Source: Nitrospira tepida (GTDB lineage: Bacteria; Nitrospirota; Nitrospiria; Nitrospirales; Nitrospiraceae). Taken from it: a stretch of DNA of 64,000 bases. Made by a program: the position numbers and the translations under genes. The stretch spans positions 1,426,001-1,490,000 of the forward strand of contig NZ_OX365700.1 of assembly GCF_947241125.1 (NCBI RefSeq), read 5' to 3'. Of this stretch, positions 43,673-52,700 are shown one piece after another; the first letter of the stretch is position 1, and each line of letters begins with the position of its first letter. The notes beneath the pieces are model-generated. The model saw only the letters and a program-made list of their open reading frames with translations, had not been told where the DNA came from and searched no databases.

Positions 43673-43686
43673 GACAGCCGGCTGTC
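43673..43686. terminator. Palindromic hairpin between DUF3565 gene and convergent epimerase gene
   Basis: GACAGCCGGCTGTC is a perfect palindrome eight bases after the DUF3565 stop and 15 bases before the end of the minus-strand epimerase. It probably ends both transcripts, but the stem is short and a T run is absent. Confidence 0.4.
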
Positions 43687-43700
43687 CGATCAGGCGAAGC

Positions 43701-44807
43701 CTATTCAATGACGGTGGCTTGCGGCGAGGGATCGACAACCATATCCAGGCCGGCACCCTGCCAGGGGTGGAGCCGTGGACCCTCGTACCGGTACCCGCCC
43801 CGCACGGGATCTAGGGCCAGGAGCAGCGGCGTGTCGAGATCCAACACATCGAACCCGCTGAAGCCGAGGACCAGGCTGAAGGAGCAGCCCATGGCGATCC
43901 GCGCTTCAACCATGCCGCCGATCATCAGACGCAGGCCCGAAGTCAGCGCGAACGAGGCGATTTCCAGTGCCGCCGCCACCCCGGTTTTCATGATCTTGAT
44001 ATTGATATAGTCCGCTGCCTGTTTGGACAGGACGGTTTTGGCGTCTTCCAGCGACCGGACCGATTCGTCGGCGGCAACAGGAATGCCGGTGAGATGGCGT
44101 AGGGCTGCAAGGCCGTCCAGGTCCTCCCGCGCGACCGGCTGCTCGAGCAGCACCAGGTAACCGCCGAATTGTTTCACTCCGCTCACGAAAGCCAAACAGG
44201 CCTCCCGTGAATAGCCTTGATTTGCATCCCCGATAAAGGCGATCCCCGGCAACCGTCGATGCACCGCCTCCAGCCGCCGGACATCTCCCTCCACGTCCTG
44301 GCCGATCTTCATCTTGAACAGCCGAAACCCTCGCTCATACCAATGGCGGGCCAGCCTGACCGTGTTGTCGAGATCGACGATGGGAATGGTGATGTCTGTT
44401 TCGCGCACTCGGACGTCTGCGCCGCCCCAAAACGCCCAGAGCGGCTGTCCCGTCGCATGGCAATAGGCATCGATGAGGGCGGTTTCGAGCCCACAGCGGG
44501 CCGAGGGCTGCGAAGCGGCCTGCGCGTACAGGCGATAGCCCAAGGTTCGATAATCCGCCGCCGATTGTCCGATCAGCGTCGTGGCCAGTTCAGTCGCCGC
44601 GGCCACACAGGCCTCCCTGGTTTCTCCGCCCACTTCGGGAAAGGGGGCGGCTTCCCCATAGCCCTGTGCGCCGCCGGCGAGGGTGACGCGGATGAAGACG
44701 TTTTCGGCCAGGGTCCGGGCCCCGGTCGCGACCACGAACGGGTCTGTGATGGGAATATCGACCGGCCAGAGTTCAATACGGGTGACGGTGAGAGAAGGGT
44801 CGTTCAT
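43701..44807 (-). CDS. Enolase-superfamily epimerase (dipeptide epimerase-like)
   Basis: The 368-residue protein is of the muconate-lactonizing subgroup: an N-terminal capping domain, then a barrel with KMKIG (first Lys pair), metal ligands in IGDANQGYS, LLEQPV and AADES, and the second Lys in INIKIMKTG. A late DLDTP has the DxD pattern seen in dipeptide epimerases, which bind the amino group of substrates such as L-Ala-D/L-Glu from peptidoglycan recycling. A dipeptide epimerase is the best guess; o-succinylbenzoate synthase is the alternative. Confidence 0.87.
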   Translation of the reverse strand: MNDPSLTVTRIELWPVDIPITDPFVVATGARTLAENVFIRVTLAGGAQGYGEAAPFPEVGGETREACVAAATELATTLIGQSAADYRTLGYRLYAQAASQPSARCGLETALIDAYCHATGQPLWAFWGGADVRVRETDITIPIVDLDNTVRLARHWYERGFRLFKMKIGQDVEGDVRRLEAVHRRLPGIAFIGDANQGYSREACLAFVSGVKQFGGYLVLLEQPVAREDLDGLAALRHLTGIPVAADESVRSLEDAKTVLSKQAADYINIKIMKTGVAAALEIASFALTSGLRLMIGGMVEARIAMGCSFSLVLGFSGFDVLDLDTPLLLALDPVRGGYRYEGPRLHPWQGAGLDMVVDPSPQATVIE

Positions 44808-44991
44808 CAGAGGTCGGGCGTCACATCCGGTGATGCTCTCGGTTCCCGCGTGCCTAGATATCGTGTTCCTCCGATCGGCGCAAGGGGGTAAGAGGGAAAG
44901 AGAGTAAGCGGTGCCGGTCGCCGGGCTGTCGCGTGTGACCGACCACGCGAAACCGGGGCCAAAATGCTCGGGTATCCAGGCCCGTTCCTTC

Positions 44992-45011
44992 CTTTGCCTG
45001 TGTAGGCAAAG
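44992..45011. other. Short perfect hairpin upstream of OmpA-family gene
   Basis: CTTTGCCT at 44992-44999 pairs with AGGCAAAG at 45004-45011 across a GTGT loop. It lies 86 bases before the OmpA-like start. It could be an operator or a terminator for leftward reading; no further sequence decides this. The 289-base gap 44808-45096 holds no recognised gene. Confidence 0.35.
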
Positions 45012-45096
45012 CGCGAAATTGACGGCCTAGCTCAAAGTGTTGTAGTTTTCAGCACAAAACTCCCTGTTCAGCGTTCGTCCCTCCGGAGCTATATCC

Positions 45097-45999
45097 GTGC
45101 GGTTTGCCCGAGACCCGCTCTCTCAGCATTCTTCTTCGTCCGGCCTAGTCATGACGCGGACCAAGGTGGTCGCGCTCGGGCTCGCGGCCTTGTTCATGCT
45201 CGCATTCCTGTGCGCGCAGCGGACGGCGATGACCTCGACGGCCGGCACCACGCGTGGGGCGGAGGCGAGCAAACTGTCCCTGTCGGTGGAAGACGGCAAG
45301 ATTGTGCTCCGCGGGGCGGTCCCTGATTCGGTGAAACAACTGCTCGTCGCCAAGGCCTACCAGGCGTTCGGGGCCGGATACGTAGCCAATCACCTGACGG
45401 TGGTGCCGGGCGCCACGGCGGAGGATTGGTCGCTGAAGGCGGCCGAGTCGATCCAAAAACTCAATTCCTGGGGCAGTGGCGGTCTCTCGTTTGATGGACG
45501 ACACGTGATCGTCAAGGGGGAGGCCAAGAATGAAGCCGAGAAGGCCAAGCGGACGGAGGAACTGGCCGGTGTTTTCGGCGCTTTGCTGAAGGTCGAAAAT
45601 CAGATGGAGCTTCCGGCGCAAGCGGCGCAGCCCAAGGCCTCGCCGGCTGTGGCGAAGATTCATGAGGCGCTGGCCGGCAAGACGATCGAGTTCGAGGTCA
45701 GCTCCGCCACCTTGACGCCGAGGGGGATGAAGGTCTTGGACGAGTTGGTCCCCATCATTCAATCGGACAAAGACCTGAAGCTGGAAATCGGCGGCCACAC
45801 AGACAATTACGGCGATCCGAAGTTCAACCAGTTGATCAGCCACGCGCGCGCAGTCGCGGTGGCGCAATATCTGGCGTCAAAGGGGGTCGATGGGCGTCGC
45901 CTGGTCTCGAAAGGCTACGGCGAATCGAAACCCATCGCCAGCAACAAAACCAAGGATGGGCGCAAGCAAAACCGGCGCGTCACGTTCGAGGCGCTGTAA
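45097..45999 (+). CDS. OmpA-family protein with BON-like N-terminal region
   Basis: The 300-residue protein starts with a short cytosolic part and a membrane or signal segment (VVALGLAALFMLAFLCAQ). Residues 55-190 contain two BON-like repeats (LSVEDGKIVLRGAVPDSVKQ and LSFDGRHVIVKGEAKNEAEK). The C-terminal 110 residues form an OmpA peptidoglycan-binding domain with LEIGGHTDNYGDPKFNQLIS, the family signature. The GTG at 45097 has a GGAG eight bases upstream; an ATG at 45151 is an alternative. It would connect membrane lipids to the cell wall. It precedes a coiled-coil gene by 35 bases. Confidence 0.85.
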   Translation: MRFARDPLSQHSSSSGLVMTRTKVVALGLAALFMLAFLCAQRTAMTSTAGTTRGAEASKLSLSVEDGKIVLRGAVPDSVKQLLVAKAYQAFGAGYVANHLTVVPGATAEDWSLKAAESIQKLNSWGSGGLSFDGRHVIVKGEAKNEAEKAKRTEELAGVFGALLKVENQMELPAQAAQPKASPAVAKIHEALAGKTIEFEVSSATLTPRGMKVLDELVPIIQSDKDLKLEIGGHTDNYGDPKFNQLISHARAVAVAQYLASKGVDGRRLVSKGYGESKPIASNKTKDGRKQNRRVTFEAL

Positions 46000-46034
46000 G
46001 CGGGACCGGTTCCGGTCTCCGTAGGACATTTTCC

Positions 46035-47360
46035 ATGGGACCCGTCATTCAAGAGTTGCTGCTGTGTCTGTTGCCCGCCGCGGCGATCGGGACCGTCGTC
46101 GGCTGGATGCTCAAGAAACTCTCGCTGGAAGACCAACAAATCGGCGTGACGCGTTTTGAGCTGGAAGTGAAACTCACCGCCGCCGAGCGGAAAGTGCAGG
46201 CCCTGCAGCGAGATCTGGAGGCCGCGCAACAATCGGCGGCTGACAAGGTCGGACTGATCGCGCAGGCCGAGGAGGCCGCCGCGCAACTGCGGGGCCAGGT
46301 GGCGGATCGGGACGAGGCCATCCAGGGTTTGCGCGCGCGACTGGCCTCGCTCGAATCGCTGCCGGCTAAGCTTACGATGCAGGAGGCGACGCTGGCTGAC
46401 CTGCGGGCCAGACTGGTCGCGATGGAAGAGTTGCCGGCGCAACTGGCTCAGCGGGACACCGAAGTGGCCGCCTTGCAGGCCCAACTGGGTGAAATGGTCG
46501 CGCGGGGCAGCGTGGAGGATTTGCGGATGCGGCTCCAGGCCGAGATTCACGAACTGCGCGAGCAATTGGCGTCCGCCCGGGCGACGGCCGAACAGGAAGA
46601 TGCCTGGGCGCGGCAATTGCTCGACGAGCGAGACGCCACGATCCGCAGCCTGCATGAGGAGCTGTCGCGTTTTCAGACGCAGGAGCGGGAACTGCATGTG
46701 CTCACGCACATCGTGGCGGAACGGGAACGGGAGATCGACAAGCTCGCGGCGTCGGTCGAGCGGTTGGAGCAGGTGGAGCAGGATCGGGACCGTTTGCGGA
46801 GTCTGGCCGAGCATTGGGAGCAGGAACTGGCGGCGTTGAAACAACGGCTCTCACAAGCTGATCATCAGGCGCAGGAGCTGCGCGAGCAGGCCGCCGGCCG
46901 CGAAGCCGCGCTGCGGGAAAACGAGCGTTGGCGGGTCGAGGCCGAGCGGCAGCGCCTGGCCCTTGCGGTGCGTGACGAAGAGATTCGAGAATTGCGCACT
47001 CGGTTGGAAGGGAGCGCTCCGCTGGTGAAGTTGGAAAAAGTCCGGACCAAGACCAAGGCGCTCAAGTCGCACGCGGTCGCTCCCAAAGCGAACAACTCAG
47101 CCCTGCCCAAATGGGGTGCCCACCTGCCGGACGGAGGCGCGCAGGACGATCTCACGTGCATCGCCGGGATTGGGCCGACGCTTGAAAAGCTGCTGCACCG
47201 CAACGGGGTGTTCTACTTCCGGCAGATCGCCTCCTGGACCAAAGACGACATCGACATGATTGACGCCAAGCTGGATACGTTCAAGGGCCGAATCCTGCGC
47301 GACAACTGGATCAAAGGCGCCAAGCAGGAGCATTTCAAAAAATACGGCGAACGATTGTAG
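46035..47360 (+). CDS. Membrane-anchored coiled-coil protein with C-terminal helix-hairpin-helix domain
   Basis: The 441-residue protein has one N-terminal membrane helix (IQELLLCLLPAAAIGTVVGWM), then about 320 residues of charged coiled coil (many Glu, Gln, Leu, Arg in heptads), and a C-terminal domain with LTCIAGIGPTLEKLLHRNGV and FRQIASWTKDDIDMIDAKL. The last is the helix-hairpin-helix 'predicted flap endonuclease-like' module also found fused to NADH dehydrogenase or ribosomal proteins. It could be an envelope scaffold. It probably shares a transcript with the OmpA gene. Confidence 0.8.
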   Translation: MGPVIQELLLCLLPAAAIGTVVGWMLKKLSLEDQQIGVTRFELEVKLTAAERKVQALQRDLEAAQQSAADKVGLIAQAEEAAAQLRGQVADRDEAIQGLRARLASLESLPAKLTMQEATLADLRARLVAMEELPAQLAQRDTEVAALQAQLGEMVARGSVEDLRMRLQAEIHELREQLASARATAEQEDAWARQLLDERDATIRSLHEELSRFQTQERELHVLTHIVAEREREIDKLAASVERLEQVEQDRDRLRSLAEHWEQELAALKQRLSQADHQAQELREQAAGREAALRENERWRVEAERQRLALAVRDEEIRELRTRLEGSAPLVKLEKVRTKTKALKSHAVAPKANNSALPKWGAHLPDGGAQDDLTCIAGIGPTLEKLLHRNGVFYFRQIASWTKDDIDMIDAKLDTFKGRILRDNWIKGAKQEHFKKYGERL

Positions 47361-47827
47361 TCTCAGCCATTCGTCTACACCATCCCTCGCACGACCTGTT
47401 TCTCGACCACGCTGGCCAGCCGCTCTCCCGCGATCGTGCTGATCAAACGCTCCTCGTCGCTCTGTTTCCTCACGGCCTTTCCTTCAGTTTTCCTCTGACC
47501 AAGAACTGAGTGATCCACTTCGAGGCGACTCCCGGTGAGTCGACCTCGCACGGTCCCTCATTCGGGGAAGCACCATTGGAGGGCACGTGGTCCCTTCCTC
47601 CTAGGTATGTGCAGGGTGGTCGACCCTCGCTACCTTTAGCGCATGCGTTGCTGCGGTCAGGGAAGCGCAGGACTGTCGCGCACGTCTCGGGGAAGGAGAC
47701 GGCGGTGACAATAATTGTCCGTTGTTCTCTTTCTGCACTGGTTTGGTATCGAAGCCTCCCATTGGCCTGGGCTGATCCTGTCTCCGCGCACTCCAATTCT
47801 GAACGCCGGGACAAGCATAGGTAGGGC
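47361..47827. other. Gap before GT2 gene; one possible 32-aa minus-strand ORF
   Basis: No well-supported gene. A minus-strand GTG frame at 47473-47375 (starting MRKQSDEERL, ending EKQVVRGMV) has AAGGAAAGG upstream and a protein-like charge pattern, but is too short to assign. The rest of the 467 bases has no convincing frame, riboswitch or repeat. Confidence 0.35.
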
Positions 47828-49729
47828 ATGGCCATTCTCGATGCCTTTTACGGCGATCCCTTTTCGATCCTCTTCACGATCGCTCTTCTGGGCGTGGTCG
47901 CCACCTTGAGTTGGCTGGGAAAGGGGCGGAAGGCGATTCTGTTCCTCACGCTGCTTCTCTACATCCGCTACATGGTCTGGCGTGCCGTCTATACGTTGAA
48001 CACCGAAGACTGGATGACCACCCTGGCCGGTCTGGCGGTGTACTTCGCGGAAATCTACGCACTCTGCCAGGTGACCTTGTTTGTCTATCATGCCTGGTCT
48101 CCGCTCGATCGGCGTTCCGTGCCGACGAAACGCGGCCCGACGGTCGATGTCTTCGTGACGATCGTCAACGAACCGTTGGATATTCTTCGCCGCACGCTCA
48201 TCGGGTGTGTGAGCCAGCAATATCCGCAGGACAAATACACCGTCTATGTACTGGACGATGGCCAGCGGGACGATGTCAAGACGTTGGCCGCCTCATTCGG
48301 TTGCCAGTATATCCGGCGGCAGGATCGGCAGGGCGCCAAGGCCGGGAACCTCAATCACGCCTTACAGAGAACCACCGGTGAACTCATTGCCGTCTTTGAT
48401 GTGGATCATGTGCCGACACGGGTGTTTCTCAAGGAAACAGTCGGGCTTTTTGATGATCCACGAGTGGCCTTTGTCCAGACGCCCCATCACTTCTACAACC
48501 CGGACATTTTCCAGCGGAATCTCCGAATGGAACGGGTCCTCCGCAATGAACAAGCGCTGTTTTATCGCGTGCTCCAAGCCGGACGTGATGCCCATAACAG
48601 CGCATTTTTTGCCGGGAGCTGCGGGCTCTTTCGGCGACAACCGTTACTGGAGATCGGGGGATTCAAGACCGAGACCGTCACGGAAGACATCCATACCAGC
48701 ATGCTGATCCACGCAAGGGGCTATAAGTCTTGCTACCTCAACAAGGTGCTGGCCGTCGGGCTGATGCCTGAATCCTTCGACGCCTACATCAAGCAGCGGA
48801 CCCGCTGGGCGATCGGGCACGTGCAGATGTTTTTCAAGGATAATCCTTTGACCCTGCGCGGCCTGACGATCCCGCAGCGACTGGGATATCTGGCTTCCAT
48901 CCATTATTTTCTCCATGGACTGCCCCGAGTGATCTGCCTGACGGCTCCCCTCTTGGCCCTGTTGATGGGAATCATTCCTGTCACAGCCAGTGTGGCCTCA
49001 TTGGTGCACTATTTTGGGGCCTACTATATCGCGACGCTCGTGATGCTCCGGACGGTGAGTCACGGCACACGCAATGCATTTTGGTCGGAAGTTTACGAAA
49101 CGGCCATGTGCTTCCCGTTGCTCTGGGCGAATGTGAAAACCCTATTGAACCCCTGGAAGAAACGACCCTTCGTTGTGACTCCAAAGGGACGGCAACAGGA
49201 TAAGCCGAAGTGGAGTCACCTCACCCGTCTGGCGCCTCATCTGATCTGTTTGGGATTGCTCGTCGCCGGACTGTTCAACGGCATTCGCTTGTGGATGAGT
49301 CAGGAGCCCTATCCAGGATTGGAAGTCAGCCTGTTCTGGGGTGCCGTGAACGGCCTTTTCCTGAGCGTTGCTATCCTGGCGGCGACCGACCGGCCCGAGT
49401 GGAGAAAGACGTTGCGGGTCGGGTGCCGGCAACGGTGCGAAGTGCTCGCTGAGGGGCAGAGAAGCGAAGGCGTCACCAAGGAATTAGATGAACGCGGAGC
49501 TCTCGTGCGTCTCAAGAATCCAATTCTAGCGACCGGGGAAGACTGTTGGTTCCGCGTTCGGAACGAGCACGGTGGCCACCAACCTCGCGATCTCCGTGCA
49601 ACAGGCAAGGCCACGGGAATCCGTGGCGCTCGTGGACCTCGACGTCCATGGCGGGGATCTGGGTTTGTTCTTGGACCTGCGTGCCGCTCAAGGACTCAAG
49701 CACCTTTCAGAAGATGTCTCGCGGCTTGA
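47828..49729 (+). CDS. Cellulose-synthase-like GT2 with truncated PilZ region
   Basis: The protein is a processive membrane glycosyltransferase of the BcsA type: two N-terminal helices, then the GT2 core with VYVLDDGQRDD, FDVDHVPTR, TVTEDIHTS and QRTRWAIGH (the D, DxD, TED and QxxRW elements), then four to five more helices. From about residue 540 it enters a PilZ-like c-di-GMP region (RCEVLAEGQRSEGVTKELDE). That region is cut off near residue 570; the last 60 residues are out-of-frame translation of the CpaE-like gene that begins inside this frame. So the true C-terminus is missing or fused. No BcsB or BcsZ genes follow. The start ATG is at 47828. Confidence 0.85.
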   Translation: MAILDAFYGDPFSILFTIALLGVVATLSWLGKGRKAILFLTLLLYIRYMVWRAVYTLNTEDWMTTLAGLAVYFAEIYALCQVTLFVYHAWSPLDRRSVPTKRGPTVDVFVTIVNEPLDILRRTLIGCVSQQYPQDKYTVYVLDDGQRDDVKTLAASFGCQYIRRQDRQGAKAGNLNHALQRTTGELIAVFDVDHVPTRVFLKETVGLFDDPRVAFVQTPHHFYNPDIFQRNLRMERVLRNEQALFYRVLQAGRDAHNSAFFAGSCGLFRRQPLLEIGGFKTETVTEDIHTSMLIHARGYKSCYLNKVLAVGLMPESFDAYIKQRTRWAIGHVQMFFKDNPLTLRGLTIPQRLGYLASIHYFLHGLPRVICLTAPLLALLMGIIPVTASVASLVHYFGAYYIATLVMLRTVSHGTRNAFWSEVYETAMCFPLLWANVKTLLNPWKKRPFVVTPKGRQQDKPKWSHLTRLAPHLICLGLLVAGLFNGIRLWMSQEPYPGLEVSLFWGAVNGLFLSVAILAATDRPEWRKTLRVGCRQRCEVLAEGQRSEGVTKELDERGALVRLKNPILATGEDCWFRVRNEHGGHQPRDLRATGKATGIRGARGPRRPWRGSGFVLGPACRSRTQAPFRRCLAA

Positions 49730-50363
49730 TGAAACCATCATCAGGAGCACGATGTTGAGGCATGCGTCGGGACTCTACCTTCTGGCCTCCGGGTATGAGG
49801 GATTCGAAGATGTCGAGCCGAGGCCCGGCAGCGCCATGCGGGTGATCGGTCTCCTTCGATCCCTGCACCGGCATGTGGTGGTCGATTGCGGGCATGTCCT
49901 GGAGCCGGCCGTCAAAGAGGCTTGGGAAAGTTCAGATCAGGTCGTGGTTGTGACCACGCTCTCCTTGCCCGTCATTCGCCGAACCAGGCGGCTGCTGGAA
50001 GCCTTGAAAGTTGCGCACTTTCCGGGAAGCAAGATCGCGGTGGTCGTCAATCGCTATGGGAATGACCAGAAGGACTTGCTGGTCGAAACCGAGAATATGT
50101 TGGGTGTCCAAGCGGCCGGGCTGATTCCGAACGATTATGGGACGGCCAACGAGGCCGTCAATCATGGGAAGCCCCTGACGATGATGGCGCCGAGAACCTC
50201 GCTTGGGCGGTGGTTTGTGCAGGGAGCCGATCGGCTGATCGGCGACAGAACCGCCGCCAGCGGAGCGGCATCCGAACGGGGGCAGGATAAGAAGGGGTCG
50301 CTGCTCGGACGCTGTTTTGCGAGTCTCGGGCTCGAAGCCAAGGGCAAGCCGTCCATTGTCTGA
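49572..50363 (+). CDS. cpaE: CpaE/TadZ-like ATPase, 5'-truncated and lacking the Walker A lysine
   Basis: The frame reads from GTG 49572 as a MinD/CpaE-type ATPase: ATNLAISVQQ, VALVDLDVHGGDLGLFLDL (Walker A' region), VVVDCGHVLEPAVKEAW, VVTTLSLPVIRRTRRLLEA and VVVNRYGND. In the same frame upstream, RPGKTVGSAFGTSTV can be read back to a TAG at 49527. A CpaE normally has KGG(V)GT(S/T)T here, so the KGG of Walker A is missing, as if nine bases were deleted, and the entire N-terminal 100-130 residues are absent. It may be a remnant or a non-ATP-binding scaffold. It overlaps the end of the GT2 frame by 158 bases. CpaE localises Tad pilus machinery at the cell pole. Confidence 0.7.
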   Translation: MATNLAISVQQARPRESVALVDLDVHGGDLGLFLDLRAAQGLKHLSEDVSRLDETIIRSTMLRHASGLYLLASGYEGFEDVEPRPGSAMRVIGLLRSLHRHVVVDCGHVLEPAVKEAWESSDQVVVVTTLSLPVIRRTRRLLEALKVAHFPGSKIAVVVNRYGNDQKDLLVETENMLGVQAAGLIPNDYGTANEAVNHGKPLTMMAPRTSLGRWFVQGADRLIGDRTAASGAASERGQDKKGSLLGRCFASLGLEAKGKPSIV

Positions 50364-50417
50364 GCGCACCGGTTGCGTATGTGACGAGTCGATCGGAAAG
50401 GGGGACAGAACGCCGCC

Positions 50418-51731
50418 ATGCTGACCATGAAACAGATGAACGGGGCCGAGGCCTCCTCGCACTATCAAGCGCTGAAAGACCGGCTCCACCAACGTGTGAT
50501 CGAGTTGCTCGATCTGAATGCCGTGAGCGCGATGCCGCAAGAAGCCGTCACGGCCCAGTTGACCAAGTTGATCGAGCAACTCCTGCAGCAGGAATCGGTT
50601 CCGCTCAATCAACGGGAACGGGCTCAAATTACGCAAGATATTCTTCATGAGGTATTGGGGTTGGGACCGTTGGAGCCCTTGCTGGCCGATCCATCCGTGG
50701 CCGATATCCTCGTCAATGGGCACAAGCAGGTCTTTGTCGAGCGGTACGGGCGTCTCGAACTCACGCCGGTCCGATTCAAGGATGATGCACACCTGAAAAA
50801 AATCATTGAGAAGATCGTGTCACGTGTGGGGCGTCGCATCGATGAATCCGTGCCGATGGTGGATGCCCGGCTCGCGGACGGGTCCCGGGTCAACGCCATC
50901 ATTCCTCCGCTCGCGATCGACGGCCCGTCCCTCTCGATCAGAAAATTCAGCAAGGATCCGTTGCAGTTGTACCATTTGATCGAGAAACGCTCCCTGACTC
51001 CGGAAATCGGCGAATTGTTGAAGGCGATCGTGCAGGCGAGGTTGAACGTGCTGATCTCGGGCGGAACGGGATCGGGGAAAACCACCCTGTTGAACGTGTT
51101 GTCAGGATTCATCCCGAACAATGAACGGATCGTCACGATTGAGGACGCCGCCGAACTCCAACTCCGGCAGGACCATGTCGTCCGACTGGAAACACGTCCG
51201 GCCAATATCGAGGGGAAGGGCGAAATCGCGCAGCGGGAGCTAGTGAAAAACGCCCTCCGTATGAGGCCGGATCGGATCATTTTAGGCGAGGTCCGCGGGG
51301 CGGAGAGCCTCGACATGTTGCAGGCGATGAACACCGGACACGATGGATCATTGACGACGGTCCACGCCAACTCGCCTCGGGACGCCTTAACCAGGATCGA
51401 GACCTTGGTGTCGATGGCGGGGCTCAACCTGGCGACGAAGGCCATGCGGCATTACGTGTCATCCGCGTTGGATGTCATCATTCAGATTGCGCGATTGTCG
51501 GACGGCACGAGGAAACTGATCAGCCTGCAAGAGGTCGTCGGGATGGAAGGCGATCTCATCACGCTGCAGGAACTCTTCGTCTTCCAGCAGACCGGTCTGG
51601 ACGAAAATCGGAAGGTTAAAGGACGGTTCAAGGCCACCGGCGTACGGCCCAAGTTTACCGAACGGTTGACGGCCAAGGGCGTGGCCCTGCCTGCAGATCT
51701 GTTCGACCCGTTGAAGGTGTACGAATGCTGA
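50418..51731 (+). CDS. cpaF: Tad pilus assembly ATPase CpaF/TadA
   Basis: The 437-residue cytosolic ATPase powers Flp pilus assembly. It shows the CpaF layout: an N-terminal helical part, [20 protein letters not shown], the Walker [13 protein letters not shown] (about residue 214), an Asp box [10 protein letters not shown], a His box [15 protein letters not shown] and the Walker B region [12 protein letters not shown]. The start is probably ATG 50418; ATG 50427 is an alternative. It is followed by tadB with a seven-base overlap, as in intact Tad loci. Confidence 0.93.
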   Translation: MLTMKQMNGAEASSHYQALKDRLHQRVIELLDLNAVSAMPQEAVTAQLTKLIEQLLQQESVPLNQRERAQITQDILHEVLGLGPLEPLLADPSVADILVNGHKQVFVERYGRLELTPVRFKDDAHLKKIIEKIVSRVGRRIDESVPMVDARLADGSRVNAIIPPLAIDGPSLSIRKFSKDPLQLYHLIEKRSLTPEIGELLKAIVQARLNVLISGGTGSGKTTLLNVLSGFIPNNERIVTIEDAAELQLRQDHVVRLETRPANIEGKGEIAQRELVKNALRMRPDRIILGEVRGAESLDMLQAMNTGHDGSLTTVHANSPRDALTRIETLVSMAGLNLATKAMRHYVSSALDVIIQIARLSDGTRKLISLQEVVGMEGDLITLQELFVFQQTGLDENRKVKGRFKATGVRPKFTERLTAKGVALPADLFDPLKVYEC

Positions 51732-52690
51732 CCGTCCTGATCGCCTTGGGGATCTTCGTCACGATCCTGTTGTTTCTGCAAGGCTGTGCGGCCGTGCATC
51801 GAGCCATGGTTCCGCGCGGGATGGATCGCGCCATCGAGCGGATCCAGAAATGGTCGGCCCCGGAAGCGGCTGCTCAATTGGACATTGTCCGCAAGGAGTC
51901 GTTGAGCGACATTCCTTGGTTGAACGCTCTCTTGCTCCAGGCTCGTCGCATCCAACCTCTCCGCACGCTCCATCGGCAGGCGGACTGTCGGACTCCCTTG
52001 GGCCTGTTCGTGCTGGCCATGCCTCTCTTAGGATTGGCGGGACTCATGACGGCCCTGTCACTGCACGTCCCCCTTGCGCCGGCGGTCCTCCTGGCGGCGT
52101 CGGCGGGCTCCCTGCCGGCCTGCTACCTCTATTGGCTCAAGCGTCAACGGATGGCGATGTTTGAACGTCAGTTGCCGGAGGCGCTGGAACTCGTCTCGCG
52201 AGCCCTCCGGGCCGGGCATGCGTTCTCAGTGGGGTTGAAGCTGGTTGGAGAGGAGGCGGCCGATCCCATCGGCATGGAGTTTCGGCGGGTCTTTGAAGAG
52301 GTGGCAATGGGAGTCGCCCTTCCGCAGGCGCTCCAGAACATGACCAACCGGATTGATTGCGTGGATTTGCGGTTCTTCGTGACGTCGGTGCTGGTCCAGC
52401 GGGAGACCGGCGGCAACCTCGCGGAGATCATCGATTCGTTGGCCGGACTCATCCGCGAACGGTTCGAGTTGCAGCTCAGAGTGCGGGCCTTGTCTGCAGA
52501 AGGGCGGATGTCGGCAATTGTGTTGTTCGGCCTTCCGCTATTTGTGGGGGGGCTCCTCTTTAAAATGAATCCTGAGTACATGGGGCTCTTGTTCACGGAT
52601 CCCTGGGGTCAGAATCTCGCGACCGTCGGCAGCCTGTTGATGGTGATCGGCGCGGCGGTGATGAAACGGATGGTGGCGATTAAGGTCTGA
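51725..52690 (+). CDS. tadB: Tad inner-membrane platform protein TadB
   Basis: The 321-residue protein is of the GspF/TadB type: an N-terminal membrane helix, a pair of helices near 85-120, the cytoplasmic T2SSF domain with [20 protein letters not shown] and [20 protein letters not shown], and two C-terminal helices. With TadC it forms the inner-membrane platform on which the CpaF ATPase acts. Its ATG lies inside the end of cpaF. Confidence 0.9.
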   Translation: MLTVLIALGIFVTILLFLQGCAAVHRAMVPRGMDRAIERIQKWSAPEAAAQLDIVRKESLSDIPWLNALLLQARRIQPLRTLHRQADCRTPLGLFVLAMPLLGLAGLMTALSLHVPLAPAVLLAASAGSLPACYLYWLKRQRMAMFERQLPEALELVSRALRAGHAFSVGLKLVGEEAADPIGMEFRRVFEEVAMGVALPQALQNMTNRIDCVDLRFFVTSVLVQRETGGNLAEIIDSLAGLIRERFELQLRVRALSAEGRMSAIVLFGLPLFVGGLLFKMNPEYMGLLFTDPWGQNLATVGSLLMVIGAAVMKRMVAIKV

Positions 52691-52700
52691 GGAGCCAACC

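Noticed and set aside
44992-45011. Hairpin as a riboswitch part upstream of the OmpA-like gene
   Set aside because: There is only a single short stem, with no conserved core of any known riboswitch class.
47470-47835. Overlapping frames on both strands before the GT2 gene
   Set aside because: They have low-order composition, no ribosome site and no motif on either strand.
47828-50363. A genuine single GT2-CpaE fusion protein
   Set aside because: The two homologous parts are in different frames, and the CpaE frame has a TAG just upstream. A fusion would require frameshifting for which no slippery sequence was seen.
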